Source: Brevundimonas sp. SL130
GTDB lineage: Bacteria; Pseudomonadota; Alphaproteobacteria; Caulobacterales; Caulobacteraceae
Assembly: GCF_026625805.1 (NCBI RefSeq)
Contig: NZ_CP113064.1
Coordinates: 310,001-374,000 of the forward strand
Direction: 5' to 3'
Length of the DNA: 64,000 bases
The translations under genes were made by a program, and so were the position numbers. Every line of letters starts with the position of its first letter. The first letter of the stretch is position 1. The notes under the pieces are model-generated. The model was not told where the DNA came from and made no database searches. It saw only the letters and a list, made by a program, of their open reading frames with translations. Below are positions 56,504-64,000 of this stretch, piece by piece.

Positions 56504-57496
56504 ATGACCGAGACCGTCCATTCGTCCCCAGAAGACATCGCCGTAATGACTGACCGCGCTCGCGAGGTCATGCGTCTGAACATCGAGGCGCTCGAAGCGC
56601 TCGAGCGTTCGATCGACGTCGCCATAGCTCGCGCGGTCGATGTGATCATGAGCCGACCCGGCTATGTGGTCGTCACCGGCATGGGCAAGTCCGGCCATAT
56701 CGGCGGCAAGATCGCCGCCACCCTGGCCTCGACCGGCACCAATGCCTTCTTCGTCCATCCCGCCGAGATGAGCCACGGCGACCTGGGCATGCTGCGGCCC
56801 GACGTCACCGTGCTGGCCATTTCCAACTCGGGCGAGAGCCGCGAACTGCGGGATCCGCTGATCTATTGCCAACGCAACGGCATCCCGGTCATCGCCATCA
56901 CTCAGCGCCCCGCCAGCTTCCTGGGTCGCAACGCCGCCGTCTGTCTGACCATGCCCAGCGTGGCCGAAGCCTGCCCCAACGGACTGGCGCCGACGACCTC
57001 GACCCTTATGACCCTGGCCCTGGGCGACGCCCTGGCCATGGTCTTGATGGATCGGCGTGAATTCAGCGCGCTGGACTTCGGCCTGCACCATCCCGGCGGC
57101 GCCCTGGGCATGAGCCTGCAAAGCGTGCGCGAATGGATGGGAGACAACGCCGCCGCCCCCGCCAGCGTGCCCCTGACCGCCACCTTCAGCGAGGTGGTCT
57201 CGGCCATCACCGAGGGGCGCAAGGGCGCGGTGGCGGTTCTGCGCACGGACGGTTCGCTGGCAGGGATCGTCACAGACGGCGACCTTCGTCGCGCCTTCCA
57301 GCGCGACATCACCGATCTGACGGCGGCCGATATCATGGGCGCCAATCCGATCACGGTCGAACCGGACGCCCGTATGAGCGACGTCGTCGATCTGTTGACC
57401 GCCAACAAGATCGCCAATCTGTTCGTCGTCGAGGACGGGCGGCCGACCGCCATCGTCCACATCGCCGAACTGATGCAGGCCGGCTACGTCGCCTGA
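56504..57496 (+). CDS. kdsD: KpsF/GutQ family arabinose-5-phosphate isomerase
   Basis: 330 residues: SIS domain (VVVTGMGKSGHIGGKIAATLASTGTNAFFVHPAEMSHGDLGML, with the active-site His) and two C-terminal CBS domains (SVREWMGDNAAAPASVPL ... and DIMGANPITVEPDARMSDVVDLL). It interconverts ribulose-5-phosphate and arabinose-5-phosphate, the first step to Kdo for lipopolysaccharide or capsule. The ATG of MTETVHSSPEDI is chosen. A glycosyltransferase and a Wza-like exporter follow, so it probably serves a polysaccharide locus. Confidence 0.9.
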   Translation: MTETVHSSPEDIAVMTDRAREVMRLNIEALEALERSIDVAIARAVDVIMSRPGYVVVTGMGKSGHIGGKIAATLASTGTNAFFVHPAEMSHGDLGMLRPDVTVLAISNSGESRELRDPLIYCQRNGIPVIAITQRPASFLGRNAAVCLTMPSVAEACPNGLAPTTSTLMTLALGDALAMVLMDRREFSALDFGLHHPGGALGMSLQSVREWMGDNAAAPASVPLTATFSEVVSAITEGRKGAVAVLRTDGSLAGIVTDGDLRRAFQRDITDLTAADIMGANPITVEPDARMSDVVDLLTANKIANLFVVEDGRPTAIVHIAELMQAGYVA

Positions 57497-57507
57497 GCAC
57501 CCCTGTC

Positions 57508-58791
57508 ATGCGTATCCTCTATGACGCCAGCCGGCTGATGAGCCGGGCCGACCGTTCCGCCCCCACAGGCGTGGACCGGGTCTGTCTGGCCTATGCCGAA
57601 TGGCTGCTGTCGCGGCCCGACGTCGTCACAATTCCCGTACGCAGCCGCAAGGGCCGGCTGGTGGCGGTCAAGGCCGACTGGTTCCGCCGCTGCGTCGCCG
57701 ATCTGCGGAGCCGGTGGAACGGGGCAGGCGACGCCCAGGGCGACCTGGCGCACGAAGCGCACCTGCTGGCAGCTCTGACCGCCCCGGTCCGACCTGAGAC
57801 TTCGGTCATCAGCCCGCCGCCCGGTCCGGCGGCGGAGAAGCCCGCCGACAAGGGACGGGTGCTGAAGCAGTTCTTCCACTCGCGCCATGTTGCGGCCCTG
57901 CCTGACGCGGACCTGTATCTGAACGTTGGGCACACCACCCTTCACGACCCGACGGCGCTGAAAGACCTGGAGGCGGCGGGGATCGAGCGGGTCGTCCTGA
58001 TCCACGACCTGATTCCCATAACCCACCCGGAATTCTGCCGGCCCGGCGACGGCGACAAACATCATGCTCGGGTGGCCAACACCCTGCGCCACGCCAGCCG
58101 GGTCATCGTCAACTCTGCCTACACAGAGCATGAATTACGCGCCTTCGCCTCGCGCGAAGGCCTGCCTCAGCCTCCTGTCCACGTGGCCCATCTAGGGCTG
58201 GAGCCCGCCTTTGGCGCCGGCGAAGTCTTTGCGGCGCCCCGGCCCTATTTCGTGCATGTCGGCACGATCGAGGCGCGCAAGAACCTGGCGCTTCTCCTGA
58301 CCCTGTGGCGGCGCTTGGAGGAACGACTGGGCGAGCAGACCCCGTCGCTTGTCCTGGTCGGCCGCTACGGCTGGGAGAACGAGGCGGTGCTGGACCATCT
58401 GCAGCGATCGCCGAACCTGCGCGGCGTGGTCCATCAGGCGTCCAACCTGTCCGATGTCCTGCTGGCGCGGCTGATGCGGGGCGCGCGGGCGATCCTGGCC
58501 CCCTCCTCGGTGGAAGGTTTCGACCTGCCGGCGGTCGAGGCCCGCGCCATGGGCCTGGCGTTGATCGCCTCGGACATCCCGCCCCACCGCGAACTGACGC
58601 CCGAAGCGGAGCTGATCGATCCTCTGGACGGGCTGGGCTGGCTGGCGGCGATCGAACGTGCGGCCCTGAGCCCGCCGACTGTTCCGGCGGCCCGTCCTGC
58701 GCCGTCCTGGCCCGCGCACTTCGAGATTGTCGCCCGCGCCATAGGCCTTGAGCCGAGCTCCCCTCTGGCGGGAGTCTCCAAAGGCTTGTAA
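57508..58791 (+). CDS. GT4-type glycosyltransferase
   Basis: 427 residues with a GT-B fold. The start MRILYDASRLMSRADRSAPTGVDRVCLAYAEWLL is typical of mannosyltransferase-like enzymes. LIHDLIPITHPEF lies near 170, the donor domain opens FVHVGTIEARKNLALLL, and the E-x7-E motif is in SSVEGFDLPAVEARAMGL. The same architecture is seen in the protein at 3833. It follows kdsD by 11 bp and precedes the exporter by 30 bp, pointing to a common transcript for an exopolysaccharide. Confidence 0.88.
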   Translation: MRILYDASRLMSRADRSAPTGVDRVCLAYAEWLLSRPDVVTIPVRSRKGRLVAVKADWFRRCVADLRSRWNGAGDAQGDLAHEAHLLAALTAPVRPETSVISPPPGPAAEKPADKGRVLKQFFHSRHVAALPDADLYLNVGHTTLHDPTALKDLEAAGIERVVLIHDLIPITHPEFCRPGDGDKHHARVANTLRHASRVIVNSAYTEHELRAFASREGLPQPPVHVAHLGLEPAFGAGEVFAAPRPYFVHVGTIEARKNLALLLTLWRRLEERLGEQTPSLVLVGRYGWENEAVLDHLQRSPNLRGVVHQASNLSDVLLARLMRGARAILAPSSVEGFDLPAVEARAMGLALIASDIPPHRELTPEAELIDPLDGLGWLAAIERAALSPPTVPAARPAPSWPAHFEIVARAIGLEPSSPLAGVSKGL

Positions 58792-58821
58792 TCAATCCGC
58801 GAACAAGGGCCGACCCGCTTC

Positions 58822-59994
58822 ATGACTCGCACCATCCTGCCCCTCGCCATCGTCGCCATCCTGGGCGGCTGCTCCACACTGCCGCGCGACGGGCCGTCGG
58901 GATCTTCGATCGACACAGGCGCGACAACCGCACAGACACAGGGCAGCTACGCCCTGGTGCCCCTCACCTATGAGGTGACCGAGCGGATGAAGGCTGTGCC
59001 GCCACAGTTCTTCGGCACGCTAGCCGCCGCGTCCAGCGAACAGCCGGCCGACGTGATCGGCGTCGGCGACACCCTCGCCATCTCGATCTATGACCCGTCG
59101 GGCGCCCTGTTCGGCGGTTCTCTGGGAAGCGGCTCCAGCGGCAATCGCACCCAGGCCACTCTATCCGGCGGCTCTCAGGCATTGCCGGGCGCGACCGTAG
59201 ACCGCAGCGGCTCGGTCGCCGTGCCCTTCGCCGGTCAGGTGCGTGTCGAAGGTCTGACGGCGCCCCAGGCTGCGACGGCCGTCCGCCGCGCCCTGGCGGG
59301 CAAGGTCGCCAATCCTCAGGTTCTGGTCGGCATCGCCGACAACGCCTCCAATACGGTCAATGTCTTCGGCGACGTGCGCCGGCCCGGCCGCGCGCCACTG
59401 GGCGTCAACAGCGACCGCATCCTCGACGTGATCGCGGCCGCAGGCGGCTCGGCCCGTGAAACCGACGACCTGACCATCAGCATCCAGCGCGGCGGACAGA
59501 CCTATACGGCGCCGATGACGGCCGTGACGACCGAGTTCGGCGAGAACGTCCGTCTGCAACGCGGCGACGTGATCAATGTCCAGTACAAGCCCCGTCGCTT
59601 CTCGACCTTCGGCGCCCTGAACGCCGTGACCCAGGTCGACATGCCCGCCGGGCCGATGACCCTGACCGGCGCCATGTCCAAGGTCGGCGGACTGAACACC
59701 AACACCGCCAACGCCCATCGCGTCATGGTCTTCCGTTTCGAACGACCGGAAGTCGCCCAAGCCCTTGGCATCACCCAACCCGCCACCCCGAAAGGCGTGC
59801 CCGTGGTGTACCAGCTGGACTTCAACGAGGCCGCCAACGTCTTCGCCGCCACCAATATGCAGATCATGCCGGAAGACGTGATCTATGTGCCCCTGTCCGG
59901 CGCCGCCGAGGCCCGCAAATTCTTTGAGGTCGTCCAGAGCCTGACCCGCGTCATCTATGATGTGTCGGTGACCAGCTCTCTCAGCACCGACTGA
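58822..59994 (+). CDS. polysaccharide export outer-membrane lipoprotein (Wza-like)
   Basis: 390 residues with a lipoprotein signal (IVAILGGCST, Cys at about 17). A Poly_export domain (GVGDTLAISIYDPSG ... GATVDRSGSVAVPFAGQVRVEGLTAPQAATAVRRAL) is followed by SLBB repeats (NTVNVFGDVRRPGRAPLG; TLTGAMSKVGGLN). It forms the ring channel through which capsule or exopolysaccharide crosses the outer membrane. The partner tyrosine kinase/copolymerase is not in this window. A small hypothetical gene starts 2 bp later. Confidence 0.92.
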   Translation: MTRTILPLAIVAILGGCSTLPRDGPSGSSIDTGATTAQTQGSYALVPLTYEVTERMKAVPPQFFGTLAAASSEQPADVIGVGDTLAISIYDPSGALFGGSLGSGSSGNRTQATLSGGSQALPGATVDRSGSVAVPFAGQVRVEGLTAPQAATAVRRALAGKVANPQVLVGIADNASNTVNVFGDVRRPGRAPLGVNSDRILDVIAAAGGSARETDDLTISIQRGGQTYTAPMTAVTTEFGENVRLQRGDVINVQYKPRRFSTFGALNAVTQVDMPAGPMTLTGAMSKVGGLNTNTANAHRVMVFRFERPEVAQALGITQPATPKGVPVVYQLDFNEAANVFAATNMQIMPEDVIYVPLSGAAEARKFFEVVQSLTRVIYDVSVTSSLSTD

Positions 59995-59996
59995 CG

Positions 59997-60590
59997 GTGC
60001 GGACGCGCTGGCAGATCCTGATGTCGCGACTGACCGGGCCCAACTCCGGTCGGTCGCGAAGGACAGACCTCAATAGCGCGACGACGTCCCCCTTTGATCG
60101 TCCCGTCGATCCCGAGCCGACCGCCCCCGACGCTCTGGACGTGGCTTTCGCCGAGATCGAGGCGGGCGCCCTGGAAGTCTATGCCCGCGCAGGACTGCCG
60201 ACCGCGCCCGGCCATTACCGCAAGACGCCGGACACGGAGGCCTGGAGCTTCATCGCCGCCACGCTGTCGCCCGAGGCGCGCTTCGCCCTGACGCTGGAAC
60301 ATCCTGCGGAAATGGGTTGGCGGTTCGCGCGACTGCAGGACCTGGGCGCGCGCTCTGACCGTTCCGACCTACAAGCCGCCTCGCGCCTGTTGAACGATAT
60401 CGCCGAGCTTCGAACGGCCAAGCGCGGCCTTCTGACCCAGGATCATCTTCTGGTCGCCATGGAGCTGGGCGGAGCCTGGCGGGCGCTTAGGGACTCCAAG
60501 GCTGTGAAGGCGTCGCGACTGACCCTAACGCCGCCGACGCCGCCAAAGAAGCCTCGCGCCAAACGCGACAAGTCGCCTACGCCGCGCTAG
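59997..60590 (+). CDS. hypothetical protein downstream of the exporter
   Basis: 197 residues starting at a GTG 2 bp after the exporter stop; an ATG 24 bp inside (MSRLTGPN) is an alternative. A disordered N-terminus is followed by a helical region (LDVAFAEIEAGALEVYARAGL, TEAWSFIAATLSPEARFALTLEHPAEMGWRFARLQD) and a basic tail (KKPRAKRDKSPTPR). Family not recognised. Position suggests co-transcription with the polysaccharide genes. Confidence 0.65.
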   Translation: MRTRWQILMSRLTGPNSGRSRRTDLNSATTSPFDRPVDPEPTAPDALDVAFAEIEAGALEVYARAGLPTAPGHYRKTPDTEAWSFIAATLSPEARFALTLEHPAEMGWRFARLQDLGARSDRSDLQAASRLLNDIAELRTAKRGLLTQDHLLVAMELGGAWRALRDSKAVKASRLTLTPPTPPKKPRAKRDKSPTPR

Positions 60591-60624
60591 GAACGCCGCC
60601 ATCCCCGAACGCTAGAGCTTGCCC

Positions 60625-61026
60625 ATGTCCGACGCCCCAGAGTATCCGCCAGAAACCCGCCCCGTGGGCCGCATCATCGCCATGCCGGCGGACACCAATC
60701 CCGAGGGCGACATCTTCGGCGGCTGGCTGTTGGCCCAGATGGACGTGGCCGGGGCGACCCCGGCCTTCGAACTGGCCCAGGGCCGCTGCGCCACCGTGGC
60801 CCTGGACGGCATGGTGTTTCACCAGCCCGTCGCGGTGGGCGACGAAGTCAGCATCTACGCCGAGGTCATCGGCACCGGCCGCACCTCGATCCGGATTCAC
60901 GTCGAGGCCTGGAAACGGTCACGGGGTCAGCCCCTGGCGACCTCGGTCCGCGTGACCCAGGGCGTCTTCACCTATGTGGCCATCGACGACAACCGCAAGC
61001 CGCGCCCCCTGCCCGGCAAGGAATAG
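60625..61026 (+). CDS. YciA-type acyl-CoA thioesterase
   Basis: A 133-residue hotdog-fold enzyme. Motifs are [66 protein letters not shown] and a C-terminal [23 protein letters not shown]. Asn-Pro and Gly-Gly-Trp-Leu mark the catalytic loop of this family. It hydrolyses acyl-CoA in the cytosol. The ATG of [12 protein letters not shown] is used rather than the TTG 6 bp earlier. Peptide deformylase follows 44 bp later. Confidence 0.9.
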   Translation: MSDAPEYPPETRPVGRIIAMPADTNPEGDIFGGWLLAQMDVAGATPAFELAQGRCATVALDGMVFHQPVAVGDEVSIYAEVIGTGRTSIRIHVEAWKRSRGQPLATSVRVTQGVFTYVAIDDNRKPRPLPGKE

Positions 61027-61070
61027 GCGCAAATCTTGACCTGACGCCGGGGCGCGCCTACGTCCCGGCC

Positions 61071-61649
61071 ATGGCCATCCGACGCATCCTCACCATCGAC
61101 ATCCCCGCCGACCTGGCGATCCTGAAACAGGTCTCCACGCCCGTCGCGGCCGTGGACGACGCCGTCCGCACCCTGATGGACGACATGCTGGAGACCATGT
61201 ACGACGCGCCGGGCATCGGCCTGGCCGCCGTTCAGGTCGGGGCGCTGGACCGGGTCATCGTCATGGACCTGGGCGATCGCGACGGAACCGTCTGCGAAAC
61301 CGAGGAAGAAGACACCCCGGAAGCGGCCGAGGCGCGCAAGAACCCGCGTTTCTTCGCCAACCCGGAGATCCTGTGGACCTCGGACGAGCTCTACACCTAC
61401 GAGGAAGGCTGCCTGTCGATCCCCGAGTATTTCGACAAGGTGGAACGTCCCGCCCGCGTCCGCATTCGCTATCTGAACCGTGACGGTCAGTCGGTGGAGG
61501 AAGAGGCTTCGGGCCTCTACGCCGTCTGCATCCAGCACGAGATGGACCACCTTAACGGCGTGCTCTTCATCGACCACCTGTCGCGGCTGAAGCGGGATCG
61601 CGCCGTGACCAAGGTCAAGAAGGCCGCCCGCGACAGGATCGCCGCCTGA
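61071..61649 (+). CDS. def: peptide deformylase
   Basis: 192 residues. It removes the formyl group from nascent N-formylmethionine. The three motifs are [10 protein letters not shown] (GxGxAAxQ), [10 protein letters not shown] (EGCLS, metal Cys) and QHEMDHLNG (HExDH, metal His and catalytic Glu). An insertion ([16 protein letters not shown]) between motifs I and II is longer than in E. coli. The gene is followed by a small membrane protein gene (TGATG overlap) and fmt, the enzyme that adds the formyl group. Confidence 0.95.
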   Translation: MAIRRILTIDIPADLAILKQVSTPVAAVDDAVRTLMDDMLETMYDAPGIGLAAVQVGALDRVIVMDLGDRDGTVCETEEEDTPEAAEARKNPRFFANPEILWTSDELYTYEEGCLSIPEYFDKVERPARVRIRYLNRDGQSVEEEASGLYAVCIQHEMDHLNGVLFIDHLSRLKRDRAVTKVKKAARDRIAA

Positions 61650-61891
61650 TGACCCGACGCAACCCTCGCCCCATCCGCCGCGGCCAGTCCCTGGTCATCG
61701 ACACCCAAGGGCGGCGTCGCCTGACCCGCAGCCAGAAGATCGGCGTCGCCGGGGTTGCGACCCTGGCGGGCGTCGCCCTGCTGGGCGTGGTGGCGGGTCT
61801 GCTGCTGGACCGGCTGCTCGATTTCGATGACGCCCTGGATGCGGGCGGCGAGTGGGATGAGGGCGGCGGCGTCTTCACCCGCTGGCAGTAG
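61649..61891 (+). CDS. small single-pass membrane protein between def and fmt
   Basis: 80 residues: a basic N-terminus (TRRNPRPIRRGQSLVIDTQGRRRLTRSQKIG), one transmembrane helix (VAGVATLAGVALLGVVAGLLLD, ~34-55) and an acidic tail ending GGGVFTRWQ. The start overlaps the def stop by one base (TGATG), so translation is coupled. No family recognised; it is a hypothetical gene inside a conserved translation-initiation operon. Confidence 0.65.
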   Translation: MTRRNPRPIRRGQSLVIDTQGRRRLTRSQKIGVAGVATLAGVALLGVVAGLLLDRLLDFDDALDAGGEWDEGGGVFTRWQ

Positions 61892-61918
61892 GCGGCCTAA
61901 ACCTCTAAAGGCGTGCCC

Positions 61919-62842
61919 ATGCGCCTTGCCTTCATGGGAACTCCCGACTTCGCCGTACCGTCCCTGGCCGAGCTTCTCGCCTCGGGCCACGAGATCGTCG
62001 CCGTCTATTCGCAGCCGCCGCGCCCTAAGGGCCGGGGCCAGAAGCTGACGCCGTCGCCGGTTCACGCCTTCGCCGAGACCATGGGTCTGCCGGTGTTCAC
62101 GCCCGACAGCATGAAGGCCCCCGAGGCCGTCGCCAACTTCCAGAGCCTGGACCTCGACGCCGCCTGCGTCGTCGCCTACGGCCAGATCCTGAACGCCGAG
62201 GTGCTGGCGGCGCCCCGGCTGGGCTGTCTGAACCTGCACGGCTCCCTGTTGCCCCGCTGGCGCGGCGCGGCGCCGATCCAGAGGGCCATCATGGCCGGGG
62301 ACGCCGAGACCGGGGTCCAGATCATGCAGATGAGCCTGGGCCTGGACGAGGGGCCGATCCTGCTGACCGAACTGATGGACATTCGCGCCGACGACACAGC
62401 CGCGACCCTGTCCGAGCGTATGTCTCATGTCGGCGCCGGCCTGTGGCCCCGCGCCCTGGCCGCCATCGAGCGGGGCAGCGTCACGCCGTCGGATCAGGTC
62501 GGCGAGCCGACCTATGCGAAGAAGATCACCCCCGCCGAGGCGCGCATCGACTGGACCCGTCCGGCGGCCGAGGTGGACGCCCATATCCGCGGCCTGTCGC
62601 CCTTCCCCGGCGCCTGGTTCGAGGCCCCGTCCGAGACCGGACCTGTACGGGTCAAGGCCCTGCTGTCGGCCCTGGCTGACGGCTCAGGCGCGCCCGGCGC
62701 GACGCTGGACGACGCCCTGACCGTGGCCTGCGGAACCGGCGCTCTGCGTCTGATCCGGGTCCAGCGCGAGGGCAAGGCGGCGCAATCGGCCGATGAGATG
62801 CTGCGCGGCTTTGCCCTGCCGGCCGGGACCGTGCTCGGCTGA
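61919..62842 (+). CDS. fmt: methionyl-tRNA formyltransferase
   Basis: 307 residues. It transfers a formyl group from 10-formyl-THF to Met-tRNAfMet. Catalytic-domain motifs are [19 protein letters not shown], the conserved [20 protein letters not shown] (Asn, His) and the loop [12 protein letters not shown]. The C-terminal OB-like domain binds the tRNA acceptor. The ATG is preceded in frame by a GTG 6 bp upstream. The stop overlaps the truA start (TGATG). Confidence 0.96.
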   Translation: MRLAFMGTPDFAVPSLAELLASGHEIVAVYSQPPRPKGRGQKLTPSPVHAFAETMGLPVFTPDSMKAPEAVANFQSLDLDAACVVAYGQILNAEVLAAPRLGCLNLHGSLLPRWRGAAPIQRAIMAGDAETGVQIMQMSLGLDEGPILLTELMDIRADDTAATLSERMSHVGAGLWPRALAAIERGSVTPSDQVGEPTYAKKITPAEARIDWTRPAAEVDAHIRGLSPFPGAWFEAPSETGPVRVKALLSALADGSGAPGATLDDALTVACGTGALRLIRVQREGKAAQSADEMLRGFALPAGTVLG

Positions 62843-63585
62843 TGCCGCGCTACAAGCTGACCCTCGAATACGACGGCACGGCCTACAACGGCTTTCAGGC
62901 CCAGGCGGACCAGCCGACGGTCCAGGGCGCGGTCGAGGCCGCCATACTGGCCTTTTCGGGCGAGCAGATCCGCATCGCCGCGGCGGGCCGCACCGACACC
63001 GGCGTTCACGCCACGGCCCAGGTGATCCATGCCGATCTGGAGCGGGACTGGCCGGTCGATACGGTGCTGAACGCCATCAACGCCCATCTGATCAAACAGG
63101 ATGTCTGCGTCCTGTCGGCCGAATACGCGCCCGATCCCGAGTGGCACGCGCGGTTCTCGGCCACCGGCCGGGGCTATCTGTACCGGATCCTGAACCGCCG
63201 CCCCCAGCCGGTGCTGGAGCGCGACCGGGTCTGGCACGTCAAGAAGACCCTGGACGCCGAGGCCATGCACCATGCGGCCCAGGTCCTGGTCGGCCTGCAC
63301 GACTTCACCACCTTCCGCGACGTGGGCTGCCAGTCCAAGTCGCCGGTCAAGACCCTGGACGTGGCCCGCGTCTCCCGTTTCGGCGAAGAGGTGCATCTGG
63401 TCTTCCAGGCCCGCAGCTTCCTGCACCGCCAGGTCCGGTCGATGGCCGGGACCCTGGTCGAGGTGGGTCTGGGCCGCTGGACCGCCCACGACGTCAAGTC
63501 GGCGCTGGAGGCGAAGGACCGCGCCCGGTGCGGCCCCGTCGCCCCCTCGGCGGGGCTCTATCTCAGCGGCGTGCGCTACGACTGA
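62842..63585 (+). CDS. truA: tRNA pseudouridine(38-40) synthase
   Basis: 247 residues. It isomerises uridine 38-40 in the anticodon arm of tRNAs. [21 protein letters not shown] opens the protein, the catalytic Asp is in AAGRTDTGVHATAQVIHADL, and FHDF-type HDFTTFRDVGCQSKSPVKTL and FLHRQVRSMAGTLVEVGLGRW follow. The length is normal. Last gene of the def-fmt-truA cluster, convergent with asd. Confidence 0.96.
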   Translation: MPRYKLTLEYDGTAYNGFQAQADQPTVQGAVEAAILAFSGEQIRIAAAGRTDTGVHATAQVIHADLERDWPVDTVLNAINAHLIKQDVCVLSAEYAPDPEWHARFSATGRGYLYRILNRRPQPVLERDRVWHVKKTLDAEAMHHAAQVLVGLHDFTTFRDVGCQSKSPVKTLDVARVSRFGEEVHLVFQARSFLHRQVRSMAGTLVEVGLGRWTAHDVKSALEAKDRARCGPVAPSAGLYLSGVRYD

Positions 63586-63603
63586 ACCCCGCCTGGGGCC
63601 GGA

Positions 63604-64000
<397 letters not shown>

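Overview
The window is a 64 kb piece of a GC-rich chromosome. Gene content points to an alphaproteobacterium of the Caulobacterales, most like Brevundimonas: an ECF sigma/ChrR pair, MmcB behind an alphaproteobacterial-type LexA box (GAAC-N7-GAAC), DUF2794, DUF6356, CobT, a KpsF/Wza-type export locus and def-fmt-truA next to asd. The taxonomic call is inference from content; no rRNA is present. One tRNA (Ala, anticodon CGC) is present. No CRISPR array or replication origin was seen.

Layout. 1-3.7 kb: a hypothetical secreted protein, then the overlapping minus-strand operon argB > HAD nucleotidase > dapD. 3.8-8.7 kb: a surface-polysaccharide patch (GT4 glycosyltransferase, sulfotransferase-like protein with a coiled-coil tail), an IS630 element split at an A8 run, and a wrecked gene. 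8.7-10.5 kb: nucleoside hydrolase and ribokinase. 10.6-12.8 kb: TPP riboswitch and thiC, which carries an in-frame palindromic insertion. 12.8-17.4 kb: an accessory island at the thiC 3' end. It holds a DUF4160/DUF2442 pair bracketed by a second copy of the last 286 bp of thiC, the three-Cys-motif protein (Gp37/Gp68, DUF5131) convergent with its partner TcmP, a zeta-toxin-like kinase with a small coupled protein, and a frame-broken IS110 transposase.

17.7-31.5 kb: DsbA/FrnE-type oxidoreductase, a PepSY-response regulator-histidine kinase operon, the ECF sigma/ChrR pair facing an FAD oxidoreductase-DUF1365 operon (probable singlet-oxygen or photo-oxidative response), a trypsin-like protease, ArsR regulator and divergent fatty-acid desaturase, rlmN and an HtrA protease. 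31.8-41.5 kb: mostly housekeeping and envelope genes (Bax inhibitor-1 family, thpR, lipocalin, carbonic-anhydrase-like, mmcB, NlpC/P60, leucyl aminopeptidase, TPR, HAD, chemoreceptor). 41.6-46.1 kb: phosphate-type porin, an AT-rich 500 bp gap, DUF2332, a frameshifted SDR gene and the tRNA. 46.2-52.3 kb: YggT, 3-hydroxyacyl-CoA dehydrogenase, DUF418, CobT and a phytase-like lipoprotein. 52.3-56.3 kb: otsB > GH15 > otsA trehalose operon. 56.5-60.6 kb: KpsF isomerase, glycosyltransferase and Wza-like exporter. 60.6-64 kb: thioesterase, def, fmt, truA and the 3' part of asd.

The most unusual parts are the 12.8-17.4 kb island (repeat-bracketed small gene pair plus DUF5131/TcmP), the palindromes inside the reading frames of thiC and the FrnE-like gene, the divergent sigma-dependent promoters with an inverted TGATCC pair, and a 272 bp intergenic segment with paired TTGCAC repeats. 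Three of the frame-disrupted genes break at homopolymers (A8, a G run, C6), so sequencing or assembly error must be excluded before calling them real.
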